DNA of 64,000 bases from Nannocystis sp. (GTDB taxonomy: Bacteria; Myxococcota_A; Polyangia; Nannocystales; Nannocystaceae): positions 744,001 to 808,000 of the forward strand of contig NZ_JADJNN010000001.1 of the NCBI RefSeq assembly GCF_016714285.1, given 5' to 3'. The translations under genes were made by a program, and so were the position numbers. This document shows positions 56,201 to 64,000 of this stretch, piece by piece. The first letter of the stretch is position 1. Each line of letters begins with the position of its first letter. The notes under the pieces are model-generated. The model had not been told where the DNA came from, searched no databases, and worked only from the letters and a program-made list of their open reading frames with translations.

Positions 56201-57282
56201 CCGCAGAAGGCCCGGCCAGTGACCAGGCCGATGCGCGGCGGGCAGGCCAGGCGACCCAGCACATCGCGCAGCTGCTGGGCCGCCCCGACCGCCCGCACCG
56301 CGTCGTCCTCGTGGGCCAGCGGCGGCAGCCCGAACGCGATCAGCACCGTCGCGCCGTCGTTGTTCACGCTGACGTGGTTGATGCTCCCCTCGGCGCTGTC
56401 CACGATCTGCTGCACCGCCACCATCACCTGCTGCGCCTCGTCCAGCGGGGTCTGGTAGGTCACCGCGGGCAGGTGGAGGAACACCACCGCGACGCGGCGC
56501 AGCTCCGCCAGCCAGCTGCGCTGCCCCGCGGCCAGGCGGGTCGCCACCGCCACTGGCACATAGCCGCACAGCGCCGCCTCGGCCTCCGCCGGCATCGCCG
56601 GCCGCAGCAGCGGCGTGCAGGTGATCGTCCCCGCGATCTCATGCACACGCACGAAGCCCGCCCCGGCCGGCTCGCCGCGCACGTGCCCGGCGATCAGCGG
56701 CCACAGCTGCGGCGCGACCACCACCTCGCCTGGCCGCGCCAGCGCCTCGGCCTTCAGCCCTTGTGCCAGCGCCGATCCCGTCAGCACCACCTCCCAGCGA
56801 CCGGCGAGCCCGCCCACGTGCACCGCCGCGATCCGGCTCGCGCCCAGGCCCACGCGCAGCGACAGCTCGACCCCATCCGTGAAGCGATACCCGTGCAACG
56901 CCGACTGGATCGCCATCCCGCACGCGATCGCCGGCAGGGCCACGCGCTGCAGATCGCGCGTCCTGTCCCGCGGCGGCAGGGTCCAGATCGCCGTCACCGC
57001 GTCGCCCGCGAACTTCACGACGTCCCCGCCGTGCTGCGCGATGATCTCGGTCAGCCGCCCGAAGTACCCGTCGAGCCCCGCCCCGACCTTCTCGACCCCC
57101 GCCGGGCCCTCCCGCGCCAGGCGCTCCGTGAAGGCCGTAAACCCGGAGATGTCCGCACACAGCACCGCCGCCGGGAAGCTCTCGCTGCAGGGCGTCGTCA
57201 GCGGCCGCGGGTCCTCGGCCAGCCGCCGTGTGACGAGCACCGGGACGTAGCTGGCGAGAGCGTCAGGGAGCGTCTGCACCAC
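53200..57282 (-). CDS. Tandem class III cyclase - STAND ATPase - TPR protein (soluble adenylyl cyclase-like)
   Basis: 1360 residues from the GTG at 57282. Cyclase domain 1 starts at about residue 38 (LCADISGFTAFTERL; VKFAGDAVTAIW). Domain 2 keeps CEYTLLGDVVNLAARLM but has VVFLHLP where the metal-binding Asp is expected, so it is probably regulatory. Then a P-loop NTPase (GEAGLGKS, LLLIEDAHWVD) and a long TPR region. This order (two cyclase domains, NTPase, TPR) matches ADCY10-type enzymes. A 12-bp repeat adds a TREGTPED tail. TACGAT ends eight bases before the GTG. Dispersed palindromes at 55571-55605 and about 55040-55065 fall in the NTPase part. Confidence 0.92.
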   Translation of the reverse strand: MVQTLPDALASYVPVLVTRRLAEDPRPLTTPCSESFPAAVLCADISGFTAFTERLAREGPAGVEKVGAGLDGYFGRLTEIIAQHGGDVVKFAGDAVTAIWTLPPRDRTRDLQRVALPAIACGMAIQSALHGYRFTDGVELSLRVGLGASRIAAVHVGGLAGRWEVVLTGSALAQGLKAEALARPGEVVVAPQLWPLIAGHVRGEPAGAGFVRVHEIAGTITCTPLLRPAMPAEAEAALCGYVPVAVATRLAAGQRSWLAELRRVAVVFLHLPAVTYQTPLDEAQQVMVAVQQIVDSAEGSINHVSVNNDGATVLIAFGLPPLAHEDDAVRAVGAAQQLRDVLGRLACPPRIGLVTGRAFCGSVGGADRCEYTLLGDVVNLAARLMQAADEARPILCDSHTFASARAQFMFEAYPPIKVKGKTEAVAIYGPASGRLVARGGRLVARGPSSGTQTADRRHAPPRPALVGRMRERVVLIGKLHELLRGRSATVVVEGEAGLGKSRLADDLLEQAEAMGVPQLIGAREAPDGAAPYHAWTPVFRPIFGLDDPEAERDPWGRVQTVLKDLVPGSGARAPLLAAVLALDPAETERSAAIAGKVRAELTRELLVAVLRGHLEDGPALLLIEDAHWVDSASWALLAQVREQIGPLLCVLVTGPIESDTDPAPSELRQVLADASTHHLVLGPLSLAETETLVCRKLGVARAPAEVIEFVYGRAEGHPLFTEELSVALRDAGLLSILGDECYLAPEAGELKAAQFPDNLEAVITTRIDRLSPQLQLVVKVASVLGRVFPLSLLRAVHPIEADRAGLPEHLAALERRGMVLLKGGSVADPSYGFKHALTQEVAYNLLPFAQRQQLHQAIAEYHERVYKDRVELHYPLLAHHWYSVVAPTALVTEAQRPSPELVQRAVGYLQRAGEQAIRNGVGQEAALHFGRAIELLPGLPASSARTEQEIALQIGLGNAIIAARGVASDEVERTFARARELCREVGETRHLFPVLFGLWTYYFVRSEHRVAIELAEQLLVFAERRKERVPLLIAHRTLGTQMLHLGELPRARAHLERAIALYAPDFDRPLAFLYNHDPRVASLSLLAICLYLQGNRAEAEERCKVALAVARELGNPATAAFAIAHAAILCQLTGQVERAREQAQAQMLLGGQEHVAGTWHSFAQVVEAWSMAAQGQLEEATDLLRQAIVDLQVAGMSVFWPWVLGVYAELCEHAGRGDEALAHLHEALAASRQSGARVWESALLRRRGELLLAMSGSADGDTREGTREGTPEDTREATLGATPEGTPEACFVAAIHRAREQHARLFELRAALRLAGLPGRSPASQALLEETRARLAGKLDDPALAQLGAPAGSGLVSSGQ
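53408..53512 (-). repeat. 12-bp tandem repeat near the end of the cyclase gene
   Basis: About eight in-frame units close to CCCTCGCGTGTG (plus strand), encoding Thr/Arg/Glu/Gly/Pro repeats. Confidence 0.85.
55571..55605. repeat. Dispersed palindrome, compound
   Basis: ACCTGACCCCGGGACCAGGT then CCTTGAGGACAG, inside the NTPase part of the cyclase gene. Confidence 0.75.
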
Positions 57283-57290
57283 GCCGCGCC

Positions 57291-57296
57291 ATCGTA
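57291..57296 (-). promoter_or_regulatory. -10-like box of the cyclase gene
   Basis: TACGAT (minus strand) ends eight bases before the GTG at 57282. Confidence 0.5.
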
Positions 57297-57427
57297 CCGT
57301 AGGCCCACGCGAGGCGATACCGCCGGGAAACAGCCCCACGGCGCTGTCCCGCGGGCACCTTGCCCCCGTGCTCTCGCGCACAGGTCGCAGCAAGAACGCC
57401 CGCTGTCCGCCGCGCTGGCGGCTCGTG

Positions 57428-57433
57428 TATCGT
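57428..57433 (+). promoter_or_regulatory. -10-like box of the MopE-like gene
   Basis: TATCGT ends seven bases before the ATG at 57441. Confidence 0.45.
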
Positions 57434-57440
57434 GGCAGTG

Positions 57441-58751
57441 ATGATCGCAAATCCGTGGTTCCCGGCTCGCATGCGCCGTCGCCCCGCGGCGGGTCGTGGC
57501 CTCGCCCTCTCGCTCACGGTGGTGGGCTTCACCCTGCTCGGCAGCGGCCTCGGCATTGGGCTCGTGGGCTGCGCCGCGGGCGACCCCGGCGGCGCCACCG
57601 AGAACCCGTTCACGACCAACCCGCCCGCCGAGACCGGCAACCCGGTCACCGACGGGGCCGCGACCGACCCCGGCACCGGCGGCACGAGCGATGGCCCCGG
57701 CAGCAACAGCAACAGCAACAGCAACAGCGAGAGCAACAGCAACACCAACACGACGCCGGGCACCAGCGACACCGAGCCCGTCGACCCGACCGAGAACCCC
57801 GACCCCGACTGCGTCGACAACGACGACGACGGCTTCGGCATGAACTGTCAGCTCGGCGACGACTGCGACGACAACGACTACAACAACCACACCCAGGACG
57901 GCTGCGACAACTGCGTCGACAAGGACGGCGACAACTACTGGGTCGGCTGCGATCAGTACGGCCAGGTCAAGCCCGGCCCCGACTGCGACGACAACAACGA
58001 CAAGGTCGGGGCGATGGACGCGGACGAGCTGTGCGACGGCATCGCCCAGAACTGCGCCGGTGAGATCGATCCGCTGCCGCCCGAGGACATGTGCCCGACC
58101 TCCGGCGACGCCCCCAACGTCGCCCCCGTCGGCGGCTGGCAGTGCAACGCCGTCGCCCCCGGCGAGGACGGCTGCGAGATCGCAACCTGCACCCCCGGCT
58201 TCTACGACGCCAACAAGACCCCCGCCGACGGCTGCGAGTGCGTCGGCACCGACCGCAACAAGAGCCTCGAGGCCTGCAGCGACGACCCCAAGGGCGCCCT
58301 CCCGGTGGTCGCCGAGGGCGGCGTGGTCCCGCCGCTCAAGGGCGTGATCGCCTTCATCGACAACGGTCCGGGCAACGCCATGGAAGACTGGTACTCGGTC
58401 CAATTCCCCGAGGCCATGGCCCAGGGCGCGCGGCCCAACGCCGGCAACATCAGCGTCAGCTTCGCGGTCAACCCCGGCGATCCGGCCAACCCCGACTACC
58501 GCCTCGAGGTCTACCGTAACTGCGCGGGCAAGGCCTTCGAGGGCTCGCTGGCGACCCAGTTCGGACCCGGCGCGCCGCCGGCCCGCGAGTGGACCTTCGT
58601 CGACACGCCAAACCCGAACAACCCGAACCCGAACCCCAACGCCAAGAACGACGTGCCCTGGCCGCAGAAGGTGTACATCCGCGTGATCCGGGTGAACAAC
58701 ACCGGCACCTGCGGCGAGTACACCTTGCAGGTCTCGCGAGTCGCCAACTGA
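57441..58751 (+). CDS. MopE-like Asp/Cys-rich lipoprotein
   Basis: 436 residues. Signal with lipobox LVGC (about Cys44), a Ser/Asn/Thr linker containing a SNSNSNS run, then a region of about 90 residues rich in Asp and Cys (DCVDNDDDGFGMNCQLGDDC, GCDNCVDKDGDNYWVG, DELCDGIAQNCAG). These match the putative metal-binding repeats of MopE-type proteins; DxDxD clusters suggest Ca2+ binding. The rest is beta-rich and similar to bacterial pre-peptidase or surface domains. Surface lipoprotein; ligand unknown. Confidence 0.85.
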   Translation: MIANPWFPARMRRRPAAGRGLALSLTVVGFTLLGSGLGIGLVGCAAGDPGGATENPFTTNPPAETGNPVTDGAATDPGTGGTSDGPGSNSNSNSNSESNSNTNTTPGTSDTEPVDPTENPDPDCVDNDDDGFGMNCQLGDDCDDNDYNNHTQDGCDNCVDKDGDNYWVGCDQYGQVKPGPDCDDNNDKVGAMDADELCDGIAQNCAGEIDPLPPEDMCPTSGDAPNVAPVGGWQCNAVAPGEDGCEIATCTPGFYDANKTPADGCECVGTDRNKSLEACSDDPKGALPVVAEGGVVPPLKGVIAFIDNGPGNAMEDWYSVQFPEAMAQGARPNAGNISVSFAVNPGDPANPDYRLEVYRNCAGKAFEGSLATQFGPGAPPAREWTFVDTPNPNNPNPNPNAKNDVPWPQKVYIRVIRVNNTGTCGEYTLQVSRVAN

Positions 58752-58779
58752 TCGGGCGATCCACCCGACCCACCGCCGT

Positions 58780-58859
58780 CGCGGAGGTCGGCGGCTCCGC
58801 GTGAAGTTTCCGCCCCGCGGCTCCGCGTGAAACTTCAGCCCCGCGGCTCCGCGTCAGGC
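58780..58859 (+). repeat. Short tandem repeat in a convergent gap
   Basis: Three copies of a 28-29-bp unit close to CCGCGGCTCCGCGTGAAACT, filling most of the space between two convergent genes. The last abuts the stop of the minus-strand gene. Confidence 0.85.
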
Positions 58860-60932
58860 TCACTCCGCGTCGTTCACCGACGGCGACCCCGCGAGGTAGT
58901 ACCAGGGTTGCCCCGCGAGCCGCACCCACGCCGGTGCGCCGTCGATCGCCGGCCCGAGGTCGACGCGCACCGCCGCCGCCCCGCTGCGCCAGATCTTCGC
59001 CTCGATCGCCGTCGCCCCGCGCGGCTCGCCGCTGCGCAGCCCGGCGCTGCGGAACGCGGCCCAGCCCGGCAGCTCGCCGAGCAACCCGGCCTCACCCGAC
59101 TCGATCGACCACGCGTCACCCTCGCGCCGCAGCATCGCCGTCGCCCCGCCGTCCGCCCGCTCGAGCTGCGCGCTGCGGGCCTGCGCCAGCCAGAAGCGCA
59201 GCGGGTCGTTGTACAGCAGATCGTCGTGCAGCGCGGCGCAGGTCGCCGGCTCGAGCCGGGCCGCCTGCGCCTGACCCGGCACGTGGGCCACGCACTGCGG
59301 GTCGGCCGGGTTCGCGGGCGCGAACAGCTCGACCGTCAGCGCCGCGTCGCCCTGCCCGCCGCGCAGCCGCTCGACCCGCAGCGTCCGCAGCGGCGCGCTC
59401 GCGGGCACCGGCGTCCAGCCCTCCGCGCGCAGGCTCTGCAGCGCCGCCAGCATCGCCTCGAGCCGCACCTCGTCGAGCACCGCGACCCCGTCCGGGTGAG
59501 CCGGCGCGTCGAGGCGCCACACCCCGAGGTCGAGGCGCACGCTCTGGCGCACCCCGTCGCTCGCCGGCCCGGGCAGCAGCTCGAGCCCGCGGACCTCGCC
59601 CGCCACGAAGCTGAGCAGACGCCGCTCGGCGAAGGTCTCGCGCGTGAATTCCAGCTCGGGCAGCGCCCCGATCACGCGCAGCGGCGGCCCGTCGTCGCGC
59701 GCACACGCGAGCCCGGCCGCGCCCGCGGGCCCGCACGCGAGCCCCAGCGTCTGGCCCGAGTCGGTCTCGATCGTCAGGCGATGCTGCGGCGTGAAGCCCT
59801 GCGCCGCGGCCGTCAGCTCGACCGCCACCGCCTGCAGCGCGCCGTACCAGCGAAACACCTCCGGCTCCGACACCTCGACCATCGCCCCGCCCGCCTCGAT
59901 CACCCAGCCGCCGCCGAACCGCCGCAGCCGTCGCGGCCCGTTCGCCGTCGCCAGCTCGATCGCCAGCACCCGCCCGTACGCGTGGGGCACCAGCTGCGGC
60001 TCGACCAGCCCGGCGTCGGGGTCGGCCACCGGGAACGCCGCGAGCGCCTCGGCGGCCACGCACCCGAGCAGCCCCGGCCCGCGATCGATCACCACCCGCT
60101 CTGGTTCTCCGGGACATGTCCCTCCGGACAGGACCTCACGGACATGTCCCAAAGCGTCGGTGACGCGGTGCCGCGCCGCGAAGGGCCCGTGCTGGGCCGC
60201 CTCGGCGCGCGGCAGCAGCGGGTCGAACTCGGCAGAGAGCGCCTGCCCGAGCCGCAGCGCGACCGCCTGCTCGGCGAGCAGCAGGTGCGGCGCCCCGTCG
60301 GTCACGCGCCACAGGCCGTCCTGCCCGCGCGCCAGCGCGAGCCCGTCCCACACCAGCGCCGTCGCCTCGGCCGGCTCGACCGGCAACAGCCGGCGCAGTA
60401 ACCAACCCTCCGGCGCCTGGTCGAGCACCGCGCCGAGCTCCGCCTCGACCACCCACGCCGCCTCGCCCTCGTGCGGCAGCACCCCGTGCAGCCCGACGCC
60501 GTCGCTGGTCGCCCCGAAGATCCGCACCGACGCCTCGCGGCCCTCGAGCACCACCGCGATCTCCCCGCGCAGCGGCCCTGGTGGGCTCCCCGGGGCCACC
60601 GCCCGCAGCGTGGTCGCCATCCGCAGCGAGCTCCACAGCCCCGCGAGCGCCTCGCTGTCGACGAAGCCGAGCGGCGCGTCGTCCCGCCACAGCCGGTGCA
60701 GGCCGTCCGGGTCGGGGGCCACGCGCAGCGTCCCTGCCGGCGTGCGCAGCTCGATCGTCGCGCGCTCGAGGTCGGCCTCGGCCAGCTCCGGGAACAGCCG
60801 CCGCGCCACCGACTGCGCCGACAACATCGGCGCCGGCGCCCGCTCCTGTCGCCACGGATCGGCGTGCACCAGCGCCACCATCGCCAGCGTCGCGGCCGCC
60901 AGCGCCAGCGTCACCGAGCTGGGCGCCCTCAT
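58860..60932 (-). CDS. DUF4340-like protein of a GldFG-type ABC cluster
   Basis: 690 residues from the ATG at 60932. A single N-terminal hydrophobic segment (SSVTLALAAATLAMVALV) anchors a large beta-rich ectodomain with repeated units such as ATIELRTPAGTLRVAPDPDG and LRRFGGGWVIEAGGAMVEVS, as in DUF4340 proteins encoded beside GldG. It follows the GldF/GldG fusion on the same strand; the start codon lies in a degenerate copy of that gene's 3' end. A doubled dispersed palindrome (60108-60152) encodes ALGHVREVLSGGTCPGEPE. Likely an extracytoplasmic accessory of the ABC system. Confidence 0.75.
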   Translation of the reverse strand: MRAPSSVTLALAAATLAMVALVHADPWRQERAPAPMLSAQSVARRLFPELAEADLERATIELRTPAGTLRVAPDPDGLHRLWRDDAPLGFVDSEALAGLWSSLRMATTLRAVAPGSPPGPLRGEIAVVLEGREASVRIFGATSDGVGLHGVLPHEGEAAWVVEAELGAVLDQAPEGWLLRRLLPVEPAEATALVWDGLALARGQDGLWRVTDGAPHLLLAEQAVALRLGQALSAEFDPLLPRAEAAQHGPFAARHRVTDALGHVREVLSGGTCPGEPERVVIDRGPGLLGCVAAEALAAFPVADPDAGLVEPQLVPHAYGRVLAIELATANGPRRLRRFGGGWVIEAGGAMVEVSEPEVFRWYGALQAVAVELTAAAQGFTPQHRLTIETDSGQTLGLACGPAGAAGLACARDDGPPLRVIGALPELEFTRETFAERRLLSFVAGEVRGLELLPGPASDGVRQSVRLDLGVWRLDAPAHPDGVAVLDEVRLEAMLAALQSLRAEGWTPVPASAPLRTLRVERLRGGQGDAALTVELFAPANPADPQCVAHVPGQAQAARLEPATCAALHDDLLYNDPLRFWLAQARSAQLERADGGATAMLRREGDAWSIESGEAGLLGELPGWAAFRSAGLRSGEPRGATAIEAKIWRSGAAAVRVDLGPAIDGAPAWVRLAGQPWYYLAGSPSVNDAE
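60108..60152. repeat. Dispersed palindrome, compound
   Basis: CCGGGACATGTCCCTCCGG then ACAGGACCTCACGGACATGT, inside the DUF4340-like gene. Confidence 0.8.
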
Positions 60933-60999
60933 CGTCGCGACCTCCACGGCAAGCTGCGCGCCGACCTCGTCGCAACCTTCACATCCACCTGCGTCGGCC

Positions 61000-63237
61000 T
61001 CATCGTCGCCGCCTCCACAGCACCGTCAGACCGAGCAGCACCGCGAAGCCCGGCAGGCCGAGCACGCACATCAGGGTCATGCGCCGCAGCGGCTCGTCCT
61101 GCAGCACCAGCTTCACGTGCTCGCGCGGGCGCGGGCGCAGGCCGAGCAGCGCCTCGCGCTGGCACAGCCAGCCGACCGCGTTCAGCAGCAGGTCGCGACC
61201 GCGGTCGTAGGCCACGTCCTCGCGCAGCATCGCGTTGACCGCGAAGTCCGACGACGCGATCACGATCATCCGCGATCCCCCGAGCTCGCTCGCCGCCGCC
61301 ACCGGCAGGGGCCCCGGCGCGTCGGGCCCGGGATCCTGCTGCGGCAGCTCGCCGCGGCCGAAGCCCGCCACCTCGGACTCCGCGAAGCCCTGGTCGGTGG
61401 TCTGCAGCAGCATCGTCGCCGGCGCCGTCAACGACAGCTCGCGCACCTGCAACAAGGAGATCGGCTGGCCCACCAGGCTCGCCGTCGCCGGATGATCGCC
61501 CCAGCCCTCGCGCAGCGTGAACGCGAGGAAGGGCGTCGCCCCGGCCATCGGGCTCGGGTCGACCACCACGCGCTCGCCGAAGCGGACCCCGTAGCGGGCC
61601 GTCAGCCCCTCGAGCCCGTGCGCCGCCAGCTGGCTCTTGCCGCGCAGGATCACCGCCCCGCTGAGCAGCAACAGATCGCCGCCCTCGCCCGCGTAGCGCT
61701 CGATCGCCTGCACCTGCGCCGCCGGCAGCGGCCCCTGCGGACCGACCACCAGCAGCAGGTCGCAGCCCCGCAGCCCCTCGGCCGCCTCGAGGTCGGCGGT
61801 CCGCACCTCGAGCCCCGCGTCGCGCAGCAGGTCGCGCAGGTGGGCCAGGCCGCTGTAGGGCTCGAGGCTGTCGAGCGCCGGCTCGCCGTGGCCCTGCGTC
61901 GCGCACACCACCGTGCGTCGCGGATCGCTGACCGCGAGGAAGCGGGCCAGCAGCGCCTCCTCGCCGCGGAACTCGCGGACCCGCGGCCCGCTCTGCTGCA
62001 CGTCCGCGCCGGTCGCGTAGGTCACCAGGTCGCCCGGCAGCAGGTGGGCCTTGCGCAGGCTCGCGCCCTGGCCCGCGCGCACCAACAGCACGCCGTCGGC
62101 CAGCTCGCGCCCGCCGAGCCCGAACTCCGCGATCGCGGCCTGGGCCAGCGCGTGGTCGCGATCCGGATCGACGAAGCGGATCCGCAGGTTCGGCGCCGCC
62201 GCGGCCATGCGCGCCAGCACCTCGCGCAGCTCGGCCAGCAGCGGGTTCGGCCGTCCGCCGCCGATCGTCGCCGGCACGATCACGCTGAGGTCGATCGTCG
62301 CCGGCAGCCGCTGCAGCAGCTCGCGCGCGCGGTCGCTGAGCGTGTACACGTGACCCGCCGTCCAGTCGCCGCGCTCGCCGTGGCGCCCCGCGAACGCCGT
62401 GACGTGCCCGAGCACCAGCGCCAGCAGCACCAGCTGCGCCCCGTGCTCGCGCCGTCGCCGGGGGTTCAGCGCCACCACCGTCGCCGCCAGCAACAACCCC
62501 GTGATCCCGAGGTGCAGCGGCACCCAGCGCGGATCGACCACCCCCTGCGCCAGCTCCTGCATCATCACCAGCAGGCTCGTGTAGTGCAGCAGCTCAGCGC
62601 TCGCCCCGGCCTGCACCTGCTCCGACAGGAGCCCCGCCATCACCGCGATCGTGCAGCTCACGAAGGTGCTGATCGCCGCCGCCAGCTGGCTGCGCGCCAG
62701 CGCCGACGCCAGCAGCCCGACGCTCAGGAAGCTCGCGCCGACCAGCAGCACCCCGAGGTAGCCCGCCAACACCGGCCCCAGCTCCGGCCGCGCCCCGGCG
62801 CCGAGCAGCAGCAGGTAGAACGCCCCCGTCGGCAGCCACAGCGCCAGGTAGAACAGGTACGCCCCCGCGAACTTGCCGAACGCGATCTGCGACGGCGACA
62901 GCGGCGCGGTCAGCAGCGCCTCGAGCGTGCCCTGACGCCGCTCCTCCGCCACCAGGCGCATGCTGAGCGTCGCGCAGATGAAGATCACCGGCAGCCAGAA
63001 GATGAAGAAGCTGCCGCCGAAGTAGAACTGCATCACCGGCCCCGGCGCGGCCAGCGGGTCGTTGAGCACGCGCAGCAGCAGCGCGAAGTTCCAGCCCTGG
63101 TTGAGCAGGAACAGCGTCCCCACCAGGTACGCCAGCGGCGTCACGAACAGCGACAGCAGCTCGCGCCGGGCCAGGTGGTAGACCCCGCGCAGCCACGGCC
63201 CCGGGCGCTGCAGCGGCTCGATCGGCGCGGCGCTCAT
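61000..63237 (-). CDS. Fused GldF (ABC-2 permease) - GldG-type protein
   Basis: 745 residues. Residues 1-260 form an ABC-2 permease with six helices (LFVTPLAYLVGTLFLLN, FFIFWLPVIFICATLSMRL, LSVGLLASALARSQLAAAIS). The rest is a GldG-type ectodomain (LQRLPATIDLSVIVPATIGG, LLLVVGPQGPLPAAQVQAI, MIVIASSDFAVNAMLRED) with a C-terminal span. In Bacteroidetes GldF and GldG are separate subunits; here they are joined. The ATG overlaps the stop of the ATPase gene. Together with the DUF4340-like protein it forms an exporter-like assembly; a role in motility is only an analogy. Confidence 0.88.
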   Translation of the reverse strand: MSAAPIEPLQRPGPWLRGVYHLARRELLSLFVTPLAYLVGTLFLLNQGWNFALLLRVLNDPLAAPGPVMQFYFGGSFFIFWLPVIFICATLSMRLVAEERRQGTLEALLTAPLSPSQIAFGKFAGAYLFYLALWLPTGAFYLLLLGAGARPELGPVLAGYLGVLLVGASFLSVGLLASALARSQLAAAISTFVSCTIAVMAGLLSEQVQAGASAELLHYTSLLVMMQELAQGVVDPRWVPLHLGITGLLLAATVVALNPRRRREHGAQLVLLALVLGHVTAFAGRHGERGDWTAGHVYTLSDRARELLQRLPATIDLSVIVPATIGGGRPNPLLAELREVLARMAAAAPNLRIRFVDPDRDHALAQAAIAEFGLGGRELADGVLLVRAGQGASLRKAHLLPGDLVTYATGADVQQSGPRVREFRGEEALLARFLAVSDPRRTVVCATQGHGEPALDSLEPYSGLAHLRDLLRDAGLEVRTADLEAAEGLRGCDLLLVVGPQGPLPAAQVQAIERYAGEGGDLLLLSGAVILRGKSQLAAHGLEGLTARYGVRFGERVVVDPSPMAGATPFLAFTLREGWGDHPATASLVGQPISLLQVRELSLTAPATMLLQTTDQGFAESEVAGFGRGELPQQDPGPDAPGPLPVAAASELGGSRMIVIASSDFAVNAMLREDVAYDRGRDLLLNAVGWLCQREALLGLRPRPREHVKLVLQDEPLRRMTLMCVLGLPGFAVLLGLTVLWRRRR

Positions 63238-64000
63238 GCCTCGGCCACCGCCCCCGTCACCCGCGCGAAGCGCTCCTCGAGCCGACGACGTCCGAGCTCG
63301 AGCCGCACCAGCGGCAGCCCGGCCCGCGCGCTGGCCCCCCCGATCGCCCGCATCAGCGCCTCAGCGACCTGTCCGCTGGGACAGGTGACGACCACCTGCG
63401 CCAGCTCACCGCGCGCCTCGACCACCCCGACCCGCAGCCCACCTGTCCCATCGGCCAGCTCGCCCGCTTTCGTCCGCAGCCCACCTGTCCCATCGGCCAG
63501 CTCGCCCCGCGCCTCGTGAGCCCGCAGCCCACCTGTCCCTCCGGCCAGCTCGGCCCCCGATCTTGGGTCTCCGCTGGCCCGTCCGTCGTCGACGCAGGCG
63601 CTGCGCCCGAGCGCCCCGATCTCCGCCAGCGCCGCGCCCAGCACCGACCGCGCCGGCGCGACGGCGGCGATCCACGCGACCACGACGTCGCTGGTTCGCA
63701 GCGCCTCGGCGACCGACTCATCGGCCACGCAGCGCCCGCCCGCCAGGATCACCACGCGGTCGCACAGCGCCTCGACCTCGGCGAGGATGTGCGACGAGAA
63801 GATCAGCGTCTGCGCCCCGCCGAGCGCGCGCAGCATGGCCCGGATGTCCAGCACCTGGTTGGGATCGAGGCCGACGGTCGGCTCGTCGAGCACCACCAGC
63901 GGCGGCGCCCCGAGCAGCGCGTCGGCGATCCCGACCCGCTGGCGGTACCCGCGGCTCAGCTGCTGGATCGGCACCTCGAGCATGTGCCCCAGGCCCGTGC
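63234..64000 (-). CDS. ABC transporter ATP-binding protein, 5' end outside window
   Basis: The frame is open at the right edge; Walker A is not visible. Signature LSRGYRQRVGIADALL, Walker B LVVLDEPTVGLD and H-loop FSSHILAEVE are present. The C-terminal part is expanded by four dispersed palindromes (63366-63388, 63440-63463, 63482-63505, 63530-63553), giving near-repeats of RGELADGTGGLR and CPSGQVAEA. It overlaps the GldF/GldG fusion by ATGA and should drive that permease. Confidence 0.92.
   Translation of the reverse strand, partial: TGLGHMLEVPIQQLSRGYRQRVGIADALLGAPPLVVLDEPTVGLDPNQVLDIRAMLRALGGAQTLIFSSHILAEVEALCDRVVILAGGRCVADESVAEALRTSDVVVAWIAAVAPARSVLGAALAEIGALGRSACVDDGRASGDPRSGAELAGGTGGLRAHEARGELADGTGGLRTKAGELADGTGGLRVGVVEARGELAQVVVTCPSGQVAEALMRAIGGASARAGLPLVRLELGRRRLEERFARVTGAVAEA
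63366..63553. repeat. Four dispersed palindromes in an ABC ATPase gene
   Basis: CCTGTCCGCTGGGACAGGT once, then three CACCTGTCCC...GGCCAGCTCG copies spaced about 42-48 bp, all in frame. Confidence 0.9.

Overview
The window is very GC-rich and reads as one piece of chromosome from a myxobacterium (Myxococcota), possibly near the Nannocystaceae. The phylum call rests on a MYXO-CTERM type C-terminus with cysteine-rich GDGCSxxC repeats on a secreted metalloprotease, a MopE-like Asp/Cys-rich lipoprotein, Ser/Thr kinases with FHA domains, many lipoproteins, and a fused GldF/GldG-type ABC subunit. The family-level placement is a guess. No rRNA, intact insertion sequence, phage or CRISPR array was found.

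Layout. 1-4856: 3' end of a signal peptidase I-like gene, a tRNA-Thr with its terminator, three secreted or lipoproteins and an AlkA-type glycosylase. 4857-5860: a gene-free repeat island with two inverted copies of a 107-109 bp hairpin element around a 94 bp tandem repeat. 5861-17034: a RavA/MoxR AAA+ ATPase, a vWA protein, a TPR/HEAT-like repeat protein and two unknown proteins on the minus strand, divergent from an FHA protein, a Ser/Thr kinase and a small membrane protein. This looks like an NTP-dependent MoxR-vWA ternary system. 17069-28557: a degenerate PilT-like protein, cardiolipin synthase, S9 peptidase, an 8-heme cytochrome translationally coupled to a kinase-FHA protein, a TPR lipoprotein and FabH. 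28652-33502: a 13-heme cytochrome and an outer-membrane barrel (a candidate porin-cytochrome conduit), with a divergent lipoprotein. 33674-43379: a PH-like membrane protein, hydrolase lipoprotein, ureohydrolase with a tail-anchored DnaJ-CTD-like protein, the MYXO-CTERM protease, and an ACP / fatty-acyl-AMP ligase / acyltransferase fusion. 43401-50933: an M28 peptidase, a sigma-like membrane protein, a patatin, a HupE-N-like protein, an L7/L12-CTD repeat protein and a decayed Rpn-type nuclease. 51046-64000: 4-hydroxybutyryl-CoA dehydratase, a soluble-adenylyl-cyclase-like receptor, a MopE-like lipoprotein and a GldFG-type ABC cluster running off the right edge.

Four signals cut across the genes. 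(1) A short palindrome built from CCTGTCC or CATGTCC and its inverted partner (GGACAGG or GGCCAGG) occurs dozens of times. It mostly lies inside coding sequence, is read in different frames, and is expanded into arrays in places. (2) Many genes have a TAnnnT -10-like box ending 5-10 bases before the start codon, which suggests leaderless transcription. (3) Several genes are followed by degenerate tandem copies of their own 3' end. (4) Four long genes are broken by a single frame change inside or beside homopolymers or repeats, which could be real variation or assembly indels. Hand-derived coordinates of short sites may be off by a base or two.
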